Source: Cornus controversa (Eukaryota; Streptophyta; Magnoliopsida; Cornales; Cornaceae). Taken from it: 64,000 nt of DNA. The stretch lies in NCBI GenBank assembly GCA_026545225.1, contig CM048845.1, forward strand, positions 58,222,033 to 58,286,032. Reading direction: 5' to 3'. Positions 10,969-22,081 of the stretch are shown here, piece after piece (position 1 is the stretch's first letter; the number at the start of each line of letters is the position of its first letter). Under the pieces are notes generated by a model, which saw only the letters and a list, made by a program, of their open reading frames with translations, did not search any database and had not been told where the DNA came from. A program made the translations under genes and the position numbers.

Positions 10969-12172
10969 CTAAGCATCTGGATCTAGGTTCACCTGGCGCA
11001 TCAAAGCACGCAACATCCTCATCATCTCCAGTTGATCCTGGCGAGTCTCATAAAAGTGATCTGCCATCTCTGTCCGCATAGCTCCAAACTGTGTGAAAAC
11101 CTCAGTCTGTAAGGTGCCAAACTGGGCAGTCAACCCAGCAATCCGCCCCTCTAAATAATAATAATCATATCCACCAGCTTGTGCATAGAGATCCTCTTCT
11201 TCTTCTATCTCTGCTAGATCCTCCACCGGTGGTGGTATGTCTACAACTTCCCCTCCCTGAGCAAATTGATATACTTCACCTGGCACAACAATGACTCTTT
11301 GATGCATATGAGATCGGCTCAAATTCCAGTCATGCGTGCTATAATGAATATCACGTGAAAAAAATAAGCTCGTCTTCATCGACTACATATCCCTGTGCAA
11401 TGAGTAACTGATGAATGATAGTAGGGAATGGAAACTCCCAGTCACCTGCACTGTTTGGAGCCCTGGCCATAATCATTGAATAGAACTTTTTAATTTGGCC
11501 CCAGATAATCTGTGGGAATGATAGCTGATGCCCAAAATGTATGGCATATAAAGTTCGAAGGAACTCTTGATGCCTCTCAATTTTTTGTCCAATAGGACAC
11601 ACATTCTTGTACAAAATAGGATCAAGGAACCATAAATGACTTGCCGTAGAAGACTTTGAAGTTGCATTACGCTTTAGCCCAGAGAATTGGTTAGCACACA
11701 AACGTACAACCAAATTACCCATCGACAAATCAGCAGGTAAAAGAGTGTAGATATTGGTCAAAACAGTGAGGCATTCATGAGGACAGCCCATGGCAATAGC
11801 AATCGAAGACATATCAACCTGAATTTATGTTCCATCCACCGAAGAAATAAGCACGCCCCGCTCATCAGGTTTTGATATTAAGTTCTGATAAAAGACTTTG
11901 ACGAGCCTCGGGTATATAGTAGTAGATAATGGAATAAAAATTGATGCTGATTGATGATGAAGAATGTCAAAAATCCTCCATCGTGTCTCAGGAAACATGG
12001 CATACAGTTCGGCGATGTCAAACGTCGCTTCAAAATTCATGGCTCTTGGATGTCATCTCTCATGAATTCCATCTCGGTGAGATCTTGAGGAAAAGGGTGT
12101 TGGATCATGTCGTGCTCGGTGAGGATTGCGCGAGCTTGAAGCACCTTGGTGACTTGCTCTCTTTGTTGCCAT
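10969..12172 (-). pseudogene. Athila post-pol ORF (transposon-associated, 'env-like' position), decayed
   Basis: Begins MATKRASHQG at 12172, shifts frame near 12050, then reads FDIAELYAMFPETRWRIF, RGVLISSVDGT and MGCPHECLTVLTNIY through 11351. It changes frame again and ends at 10969 with an acidic run (EIEEEEDLY) and a heptad-like segment (LTAQFGTLQTEVFTQFGAM) that could be coiled coil. It resembles the domain described as a putative plant transposon protein found after pol in Athila elements. I see no signal peptide or convincing membrane segment, so calling it an envelope protein would be by position only. Element B has a second copy at 18815-19923. Function unknown. Confidence 0.6.
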
Positions 12173-13061
12173 AAAAATAGAAAAGTTTGATTGAGGAATT
12201 AAATTAAACACTTGGCGTGCACAATAAAAGTTTCTCCTTTAACCTCTTCTTTTAGTAACTTTTTCACCCCAAATTGAACAATTCAATCCACCAATTATGT
12301 CCCCCAAACTTGGTCTTTAAAAGCCCTCAAAAAGATTAGCACAATTTTAGAAAATAAAAACTCTACTTACTTTGATGAAGAACTTGAGAAAGTAAGAATT
12401 TTCTTGAGAACTAGTGATAATCAATCCGGTCTTGATGTTGATGTTGATGATGATCAATGATAAATACTTGTATGAAAATCACTAATTGAAGAAAATATAT
12501 TCCTGGTTGAAGTATGAGTCAAATTGGATCACAAAGTTGTCAAGGAAACAAATAGTATCATCCTAGTTGGAGAGGGAGCCCATATATAGAGGAAAATTTT
12601 GAGCAGCCCCTTTTTGGGCTTGGGCGATCGATACCCCTTGGGCTGGGTGATCGATCGCCCAGCTGGTATGCTCCCCATGTTGAGAAAAAATGGGGGCGAT
12701 TGATCCCCCCTCAAATGGGCCATCAATCCCCCCAGCTAATGCCTGTTTGGTGTCTATCGCCAAGGGTCGACCTGAAAGGGTATTTTTGATGTATCTATCA
12801 CCTAAGGTCGATCGAGAGCTTATTTTTTTCACCCATTTTAACTCCAAATATCTTGGTACACCTCTTGGCATCCTCCAAAAGCAACTTATATATCAAAAAC
12901 TCAAAGAAAACACATTAAAACGCAACTAAAATTGAAAGAAAAATTAAGAAAATATAAACTAAAAATTGAAATCAAAGAAATCTAAAAATATCAAAGGATA
13001 GAAAGACATACAAATCTTACAATTTAACATCCGTAGGCGATGATCAACTCCAATTCAAGGT
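12173..13061 (-). other. Spacer between pol remnant and post-pol ORF, element A, with CGATCG-rich inverted repeats
   Basis: No gene is supported. 12622-12632 (GGGCGATCGAT) and 12650-12660 (ATCGATCGCCC) are perfect inverted repeats of 11 bp; 12642-12663 is a near-perfect palindrome. Further GATC-centred copies follow at about 12693-12733 and 12760-12820. The equivalent block in element B is 20370-20560. RT, RNase H and integrase should lie just to the right but are deleted at about 13040-13060. Confidence 0.6.
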
Positions 13062-15686
13062 TCACCCAATGCCACATTGCTCGAAGAGATTTAACTTCGC
13101 CCCTTTTATATGATCCTCACCTCCTTGTGTCAAACTCGAAGTAACTGAAAGGGTCCCACTGGCTTCTAAAAATACATACCCCAATCTTAAATTCAATTCA
13201 AACCATGGAAAAGACTCCAATGATGGTACTAGAGGAGTGCTAGAAAGAGAAGGAAATAGGTTAATCGGAATCATCCACGGTGGCTTATCTTTCATGGCCA
13301 CTACATGAAGCATATCATTCACCCCTGCGATGGACTTCACATTATCTCGAGACAGAGAAAATGGAGCAATTTTTTCCACACAATCATTAATTTTATCCAT
13401 GAAAAAACACTCACTCTCATCTGGAGGATGTATACTGGCATTAAAAACATTCAATTTTACCTTCATGTTGCCAAATGATATATCCATGATCCCCGATCTA
13501 CAATTAATACGAGCATCTACAGTAGCTAAGAAAGGTCGACCAAGGATGACTGGAATGTGCCTCTTTGGGTTATGAACTGGCTCAGTGTCAAGTACAATAA
13601 AACTAACTAGAAAGTGAAACTTGTCCACTTTAATGAGCACATCTTCAATGATCCTATGGGGTTGATTTGTTAATCTATCTGCAAATTGCAACACCACCAA
13701 TGTAGGCTTCAATTCTCCCAAGCTTAATTGTAAGTAAACTGAATAGGGTAGTAAATTCACATTTGCACCCAAATCAAAAAGAGTTTTATCGACATGGTGC
13801 TCCCCAAATATGCATGAAATAGTTGGAGCACCAGGATCTTTGTACTTGGGAGGAGTGCACTACTGAATTATAGAACTCACTTGTTATGGCAGCATCACTT
13901 TCTTTGGCACATGACTTTTAGAACGCCTCTTCTGAGTGCACAAGTCCTTCAAAAATTTAGCATAAGGAGGAATTTGCTTGATGGCATCAAGGAGTGGCAA
14001 ATTAATCTTTACTTGTCAAAACACTTCCATCACGTCATGCAGCTTGTCCCCTTACTTTCCTAATTTAAATGCTTCAAGGAAACGTTGTGAGAAAGGAGCC
14101 CTAGGCTCATAAGAATTTTCAGCACTTGGACTTGTGGTCACTTTTTCTTCTTCTTTCTTTTCCCCCGCCTTGTTATCAATTATTTTTTCACTCCTAAAAG
14201 TGGTAATAGCTTGAACCTGCTCATGGTGTGGGTTGCTTGTGGAAGCTTGCATCCCTCTTGGATTAGCAACTGGTTGACTAGGGAGCTTCACTTCTTCTCT
14301 TCTACTCAATGAATTAGCAAGCTGTCCAAATTGAGATTCCAGTTTAGCAATAGATTGAGAATGAGAGTGTACTAACTGAACTGTAGATTGTACTGTTGTT
14401 GCAGTAGCTTGTACTGTCTCTATGATAGAGTCGAGGTTATCAAATTTTGCTAAGGTGAGTGTCAGATTGTCTTCAATAGTAGAAATTCTTTATGCCATAG
14501 GAACTTGTGTTTGATATTGCTGTTGAGGTACAAAATTCCTAGGTTGATATGCTGGTTGCATTGCTGCCCCTTGGTTACTGTAAGAAAAACCAGGTTGATT
14601 CCTCCATGTAGGATTGTATGTATTACCTCATGGAGGATTCATTGGTCCAGTGAATGCAGCTTGGACTTGCTCATGTTGAACATCAGAAAATTGCCCAATT
14701 GAAGGACAATTGTTCATATTATGCATAGAACTAGAGCAAAATTCACAAGGGCCTAGCAATGAAGGATTTGAAGTATAAGGAGCTTAATTGGCAGTCATAA
14801 TTGCTGCTACCTTCAGTGCAATTAAATCAATGTCGGTTGGCATAGCTTCTGAAGCACCAACCTCAAATATCCCATCAGTCTTCCTTGCAGTGGCAGGTCT
14901 GCTATAATGAGTAAAAGATACATGTTGGAGAGAGTTGTCACTAAGATTTTCAAATAAGGTTCATGCCTCTTCTTCACTCTTCAACATAAAAATACCTTCA
15001 CAAGACGCATCAACCATCTGTCTATTGGCTTCTGTCAGCCCTTCATGAAAACTCTGCACTAGTTGCCACTTAGGAACTTGATGATGAGGATAATTCCTAA
15101 GAAGGTCCTTGAATCTTTCTCATGTCTCATAAAATTGTTTCCCCTCATATTGGGAGAAACTAGTGATAGCACATCTGAACTGATTGGTCTTCCCTATCGG
15201 AAAATACTTCTTGAGAAACTCATGTTGCATCTAAGTCCAAGTCGTGATAGAACCTACCGGTAAAAAATTGAACCAATACTTTGCTTTATCTTTCAGGGAG
15301 AATGGAAAAAGTCTCATTCTGAAAGCTTCTTCAAAGAAGTTGTGAATTTTGGTAATTGAGTACACTTCAACGAATTCATCTAGATGCTTGTAAAGGTCTT
15401 CTTGAGTTAGCCCAAAATAGGATGGTAGCATCTGAATAATGCTGGACTTCATCTCATAATTCTGTGATGTGACATTAGAGAGTTGAAAACCGGTTGGTGA
15501 AGTGTATATCTTAGGAACATAGTAGTCCTTGAGTAATCTTTTATTCCTTTCTTCTGTCATGTCATCAATGAATTCTTCCTCTTGCACAATGGTATCAACA
15601 GGGATGTTCCTCTATTGTCTGAGAGTACGTTCTGGCTCAGGATCAAGAGGTATCAAAGGATCAGCCACAGAACGACGACCTTGCAT
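13062..15686 (-). pseudogene. Athila gag and protease, element A, with RT/RNase H/integrase deleted
   Basis: gag starts at the ATG 15684-15686 (MQGRRSVADPLIPLDPE) and has an early TAG after about 25 codons. 15231-15587 is the gag core (HLDEFVEVYSITKIHNFFEEAFRMR). A CX2CX4HX4C zinc knuckle (CEFCSSSMHNMNNC) lies near 14700-14750. 14052-14309 is a linker (MSRREEVKLPSQP). The protease is 13062-13772 plus the segment to its right, with LGANVNLLPYSVY in place of the active-site strand (its Asp lies just before the ATG) and VILGRPFLATVDARI. The frame continues to the segment normally just before RT (LEASGTLSVTSSLTQ) and then stops. Non-autonomous: it could only have moved with enzymes supplied by another element. 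Confidence 0.85.
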
Positions 15687-15700
15687 ATATTAACAATTCA

Positions 15701-17169
15701 TGTGTGAGTGCGTCACAATTAAAATTATCACACTTCGCAATATAATGAATTCCTTGCAGAATAGGGCTATCGAAAGGGGTGTCAAACCTCAGGGATTATG
15801 GTCTGAATGAGTTGGAATACGGAATTAATTCTAATTAAATTTAGAAAGAGAAGAAATCTGATTTTTATATTTAAACTAATTAAAAAGAAAAATAAAATAA
15901 AACAGAGGAAATAGAGAGTGGAGATAGTATGAGATAAATCTAGGGTAATTGACTTCACCACTAACGTCACAATCAATGGCCGATTGAACTAACTATGGGG
16001 AATTATATCATGCAAAAGTGGTGTTGGTGGCTACAAGCTCACCTCTATCCGTCAAGAAGATAACATATGATTAAGGCTAAGTCATGGACTATCTTTAGTT
16101 GGCATGGGTCATCTGCCTAACTACTCTACTCCAGGGTATAGTATGGTCCATCTTCTCTAAGCATAATCTATCAAAGCTTTGAATGATATATTCAGTGATT
16201 ACCATTGTGTAATAATCACTTTCATAATCATAGAAAATAAAAGAGATTGAGTTCAATAACAATAATCAAATATCTAATACAAGATAAGAAATCATTGAAT
16301 ATGAATTTCTAAGACTTTTATTACTCAATTTTATAAGAAGAATCCTCTAAATTACACAATCTATGCATGAATACAAAAATTCTCAATAATTAGATCAATC
16401 AAACCATTGACGCTTAGTTAGGGCTACATCAAAACCCTTGTGGATGAACTAGCCGCTCATGGTAGAAGAGACTGCTTCAACTGTTGAGGAAGAAGACATC
16501 ATCTTCATAGAATATGTGCAAGACCATGTTCTCCAATGGATCTCTATTCCAAATCTCTGCAAGTTGCTGTTCAAAAGTCTCCCAATATATCCCCCCCAAT
16601 TCGCAACTTTAAACTCCAAGAGAATATGAAGTGTCCCCACCTAATTAGGAGACAATTAGGGTTTTCCTACAGGCCTTAATCAGGTGAGTTTTTCTACTGA
16701 CTTTCGGCTCAAAGTTTGACCTAGTAGAAGTTCGATTCATGAAATTTATGTGAAATACAAAAGTGTCCCGAATCAAATTTCATTTAATTCTTACGAGAAT
16801 TTAGTCAATTTGATGCTCGAAAATAAAATATTTGGGCTATTTTCCAAAATGGGATTAAAACTAGATTATGCGCATAATTGGGCTCAAGCCCCGTAATACC
16901 CTTCAGTTGTTATAACTCTCTTGGACCACTTCCTTAGGATGTCTTGAGTTAAGATATGAAGTCGAATGGATCCATTTGATGTAGGCTTCATCTAACCCTC
17001 TTAATGTCATCTTTAAAAGTCTAAAATTATGGTTTTAACTAAAATAATCACTAAGGCCCTAAAAATACATAAAACACAAAAACGAAGTAAAATCACAAAA
17101 TAATCTATCACTAAGAGAATAAAATATGCAAATTAAGAGGCTAGAATGTGTAATATTAAACGCCGATCA
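15701..17169 (-). repeat. Athila LTR 2, shared between elements A and B
   Basis: 1469 bp. It acts as 5' LTR of A and 3' LTR of B. Its B side has a proper PPT (17170-17181). Its A side runs straight into gag with only 14 bp between LTR and ATG, so the A leader and primer site are gone. Confidence 0.85.
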
Positions 17170-17181
17170 CACCCCCAAACT
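17170..17181 (-). other. Polypurine tract of element B
   Basis: AGTTTGGGGGTG on the minus strand, identical to the tract of element A, directly before the LTR start TGATCGGC. Confidence 0.75.
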
Positions 17182-18814
17182 TATATTGCTATTCCCTTAA
17201 CAATAGAATAAAATAAAACAAAAACCAAGGAAACTAACTAAAACTAACTAAACTACCCAACTCCTTTTCATGGGAGAAACGATTACATTAAGCATATGCA
17301 ACAAGCCTTTAAACCCTTAGGTTCCCCCTAGTGGACGAGTTATAGTCTCATGACAGTTTCCAGAAATGTTACCCACAAACATTCAAAATTCCTGTTTAAA
17401 CATTAATCAAGATGAAGATTACAATATATATAGTTACAAACTCGTATTCAAGAATAATTTCAAACCTTTAAATTTCATAATTCAAAGTAATGATCCCCAC
17501 ACATAATTCACATCAACACATCTCAAAAGAACCAACTCTAGCTCCCTCATGAAAAGTGAACTAATAGTCCTCTCATGTTGGGATAACCCAACTCTGAATA
17601 TATTAAGTCACATACCCCTTCAATTCACTAGCTCCCCTTATTGAAATCATACTTCCAAACATGAATACATGATTTTTTTTTATTTTTTTGTCTTTTTTCT
17701 TTTTTATTACTTTATTGGTTGTGCAATGTCTTGGTCTATTAAGCTGTCTAAAAGATCCATGTAGCAAGCTTTCAGTCAGTGATTCCCAAACCAGATGGCT
17801 TTAGGGCACTAGATGTTAAGATATCCCGAAAAATCTAATACCTCAAATCAACCAAGCTACGAACCAAGACAACCAATGATCATCTTTTCTCACCCCTTCA
17901 CTTTCGATGTGAACACTCAATACTTACTGAGACAAGAGGCTTGGTTACTCATGAAAATGATCAAATTGATTTGCTATTCACCACATATTCTTTTTCTTTT
18001 TTTTATTGAAGTCAAGTAAAACACATCATCGGTACTCATTCTCAACGGATACTAATTAATATCAAGCATATGTAATCTAACAACTTAGAGCCAAAGTTTA
18101 CACCCCCCACAAGATTATGCTAGTGTGTATGTGCATGTGAGGAAATTAAAACCAATCACCCCAACGCATGTTAATGCAAACCATGATTAAAACCACAAAA
18201 TTCAAATCACAATTTCTCAAAATTTAAAACATACTCAAGAATCGTAATTTAAGCACCTACATAAAGTATTAATCTCTTGAATAATATAAAAACATCCTAT
18301 CTAAAAACAAAAGAAAATAAAATAAATCAATAAATAAAATAAGAAAAATAATGTAACCAAAAAGTCCTAAAACAAGAAGATTTCATAAAAAATTTCCCCC
18401 ATTGCAATAAAGCACATAAAAAGGCATCACCTCACCCCCAAACATAAACTATACATTGTCCTCAAGGTACATCCAATAAAAGCATAGAGAAGGGTTAGAA
18501 CAATGTTGCTAGAAATTCGGAGTAGTGGCAAAAAAATAGAGCAAACCAGTAATATGAAGGGAATGCAGGCAGTCCCCCAAACTTGGATACATCAACCTAG
18601 CAAAACAAACCACTATACCCCACTGACGAAGTGAAAAATATAGGTGAAAATAAATATGAAACAAAAATCAAAAATAAAAACAAGAAATTTTTTTTTTAAA
18701 CCAAAATAAAATAAAATAAAAACTGAATACAGAAAGAAAATAAAAAAATAGAAACTAAAAATAAAACAAAATACGCTTGATAGGTACCTCCAAATCAAGG
18801 ATGTGGTGGTGATT
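17182..18814 (-). other. Athila 3' non-coding region, element B
   Basis: 1.6 kb with no supportable gene, homologous by eye with 9353-10968. Homopolymer T and A tracts (near 17679 and 18688) make spurious open frames. The stop that ends the post-pol ORF in element A (TAG at 10969) is CAA here. Confidence 0.7.
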
Positions 18815-19923
18815 GAGCATCTGGGTCAAGGTTCGCTTAGCGCATCAAAGCACGCAGCATCCTTCTCATCTCTCTAAGTAGTCAACCTAGCAATCTGCTC
18901 CTCTAGATGACTATAATCCTGTCTGCCAGCTTGTGCATGGACATTTCCTTCCTCAACTTCCACCTCCTCAAGCTCCTCCACCGATGGTGGTGCTCCTACA
19001 ACTTCTCCTCCTCAGGCCAATCTGGAAACTTCACCTGACGCAGCTATGACTCTCTGGTGCATATGTGAATGACTCATGTTCCAGTCATGTGTGCCATAGT
19101 GAACATGCCTTGAAAAAGCAAGCTCATCCTCATCGACTTCGTACCCTGTGCAGTGAGCAACTGGTGAATAAAAGTATGGAATGGGAATTCCCAATCACTC
19201 ACACTGTCTGGTGTCTTTGCCACGACCATCGAATAAAACTTCTCAGTCTGGCCCCAAACGATCTGTGGAAATGATAACTAATGCCCAAAGTGTATAGCAT
19301 ATAAGGCTCGAATGAACTCTTAACATCACTCTGTCTTGTGCCCAATGGAACATACATTTTTGTATAGTACTACGTTAAGGAACCACAAATGACTTGGCAT
19401 AGAGGATTTAGAATCAGCATTATGCTTTGGCCCAGAAATTTGGTTAGCACACAACCGTGCAACCAAATTACCTATCGAAAGATCATCGGGTAGAGGAGTG
19501 TAGATTTTTGTTAAATCAACTAGTCATTCATGCAGACAGCCCAAGGTAGTGGCAATGGTCGACATATCAATGCAAACTTATGTCCCATCCATCGAAGAAA
19601 TAAGAACTCCCCGCTCATCTGGTTTCGCCATCAAGTTCTAGTAAAAGACGTTGAAGAGCCTCGGGTATATGGTGGTGGATGATGGAGCAAAAATTACAGG
19701 AACCCGATGATGATGGATGTCAAAAATACCCCACCATGTCTTAGGGAACATAGCATAAAGTTCTGCAATATCAAACACTGCCTCAATTTAAAACTCTTGG
19801 GTGCCATCTCTCATGTATTCCTTCTCGGTGAGGCCTAGAGGTAACCGATGTCAGATCATGTCGTGCTCTTCATGGAGTACGCAAGCTTGATGTGCCTTGG
19901 GTGTTTACTCTCTTTGGTGCCAT
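18815..19923 (-). pseudogene. Athila post-pol ORF, element B, heavily decayed
   Basis: Start ATG at 19921-19923 matches the ATG of the element A copy. Recognisable parts include HVHYGTHDWNMSHSHMHQRV (19012-19194 frame) and, upstream, the region equivalent to RGVLISSVDGT near 19590. Many stops and frame changes split it. It shows that the ORF is a fixed part of this family, not a chance frame. Confidence 0.55.
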
Positions 19924-20761
19924 AAAAATTCAAAAAGTGTGGTTGAGGAATTAAGACAAACGCTTGGTGTGCACAAATAAAGTACCACGTTCAACCTCTT
20001 CTTTTGGAACCTTTTCGCCCCCAAATTAAATAATTCAATCCACCAATCACTTCCCTCAAACTTGATCTTCAAAAGCTCTCAAAGAGATTCATTCAATTTT
20101 GAGAAATTAAAACTCCACTTAATTGATGAAGAACATTGAAAAAGTTAGAGTTTTCTTAAGAACTTGAGATGATCAACCCGGATTTGATGTTGTTGATGAC
20201 AAAGATCAATGATAATTACTTGTAATAGAATCACCAATGTGAGAATTTAGAGTTTTGGTTGATGTAGGAGTCAATGGAGAGCCCCAAGTCTTCAAATATT
20301 CAAGTGTATGCATGTAAGCTTGAGAGAGGGCCCTTATATACCTCAAAAATTTAGCCAGCCCACTATCTAAAGAGGGGCGGTCGATCCCCCTCAAGTTGGG
20401 TGATCAATCACCCAACTGGTGCCTTGCCCATTCAAAAAATAAATGGGGCGATCAATCCCCCTTCTGGGAAGTTCTTCCTCCTCTATCGCCAAGGGTTGAC
20501 TGGGAAGCGTATTTCTAACCTAGTGATCGCCCAAGGTCGAGCGAGACCTCACTTTTTCACCCATTGTGAGTTCGAATACCTAGATACACCTCTTGGCATC
20601 CCTTGGAAGCAACTAAAACATTAAAAACTCAAAGAAAATACATTAAAACGCACCTAAAATTGAAAGAAAAATTAAGAAAACAAGAACTAAAAATTGAAAG
20701 AAAAGAAAACTAAAGAAATTAAAAGTTAGAAATACATACAACTCCTACAATTAATGTCTGT
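19924..20761 (-). other. Spacer between integrase and post-pol ORF, element B, with hairpin
   Basis: No gene. 20394-20417 is a perfect 11-bp-stem hairpin (AGTTGGGTGAT, CA, ATCACCCAACT). More GATC-centred blocks follow to about 20560. It corresponds to 12173-13061 in element A and has the same position relative to the downstream ORF. Confidence 0.6.
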
Positions 20762-22080
20762 AGGTGACAATTATCTCTTTGAAAGGATCAAGTAAGATAG
20801 ATGGGATCCATCAAGTCGACGAACTCCACATCTCCTGTTGGCACAACTCCTTTCACATAATGTTTCAATCTTTGCCCATTAATCTTCATCAAAGTATTAT
20901 CTTTCAAACTCCAAATTTCCACAACATTGTGAGAAAAAACGAAAATTACTTGGAATGGTCCATCCCACCTTGAACGTAATGTCCTTGGAAATAACTGAAG
21001 TTTTGAATTAAAGAGTCACACTTTATCACCTGGAAAGAGGGACTTTCATGAGATATGTCTATCATGGAACACCTTGGTCTTCCTTTATAAATGTGTGAAC
21101 TTTCATAAGCATCACGTCTGGACTCTTCCAATTCATTCAGTTGCAACTTTCTCTCTTCTCCAGCCCTCTTTGCATCAAAGTTCAACTCTCGGATTGCCCA
21201 AAGTGCCTTATGCTCAATTTCTACTATAAGATGACATGTTTTCCTATACACCAACTCATATGGTAACCTACTGATAAGAGTCTTGTAAGCAGTCCGATAT
21301 GCCCATAGTGCCTCACTTAACTACAATGACCAATCCCTTCTATCTGGTCTCATTGTCTTCTCTAGAATGTGCTTGATTTCTCGATTGGACAACTCCACTT
21401 GCCCACTCGTCTGAAGGTGATAAGGAGTCACCACTTTATGTGTCACTGAATATTTAGTGAGCAATCCCCTCAAGAATTTGTTACAGAAATGAGAACCACC
21501 ATCACTGATCGAAGCCCGAGGAATTCTGAATTAACTGAAGATATTCTCATACATGAATTTGATAACCATTTTCTGATCATTGGTTTGAGTTGCCATGGCC
21601 ACCACCCATTTGGAAATATAATCCACACCTACAAGAATATACTCGTAGCCATAGGAAGGTGGAAAAGGTCCTATGAAATCAATTCTCCAGACATCAAAAA
21701 TTTCTATCACCAAAATGGGGCTCATTGGCATCATATCTCACCTAGACATTAATCCTAATCTCTGATAATGATCACAAGTCTTGCAAAAGACATAAGCATT
21801 ATAAAACAAAGAAGGCCAAAAAAACCCACATTGAAGTACTTTTGCTACCGTCTTTCTTGCATTAAAATGACCTCCACATGCTAAAGAATGGCAGAACTTA
21901 AGAACATCTTGGAACTCATGGTCTGGAACACATCGATGAATAATCTGGTCTGGAAAATACTTGAACAATTCAGGATCCTCCAAAAATAATGATGAATTTT
22001 AGAGAAGAATCTATCACGTTCTCGTTTGGTCTAGCCTTGTGGCATTTTCCCCGTGGCCAAATAATTTACAATATCCGCAT
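20762..22080 (-). pseudogene. Athila integrase, element B, broken
   Basis: 22080 to 21983 is the segment before integrase (DADIVNYLATGKMPQG). 21738-21983 is the zinc domain with His, His and CKTCDHY. 21531-21734 has the first catalytic Asp block ([29 protein letters not shown]). 20946-21254 is the C-terminal part (YRKTCHLIVEIEHKALWAI). Stops and frame changes separate them, and the gene ends near FVDLMDPI at about 20800. RT and RNase H, normally upstream, are missing: the protease tail and the end of RNase H are joined within about 22080-22300. It would have catalysed cDNA integration. Confidence 0.8.
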
Positions 22081-22081
22081 C

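Noticed and set aside
10969-12172. Calling the Athila post-pol ORF an envelope glycoprotein
   Set aside because: No signal peptide, no convincing membrane helix and no glycoprotein features; position alone is not enough.
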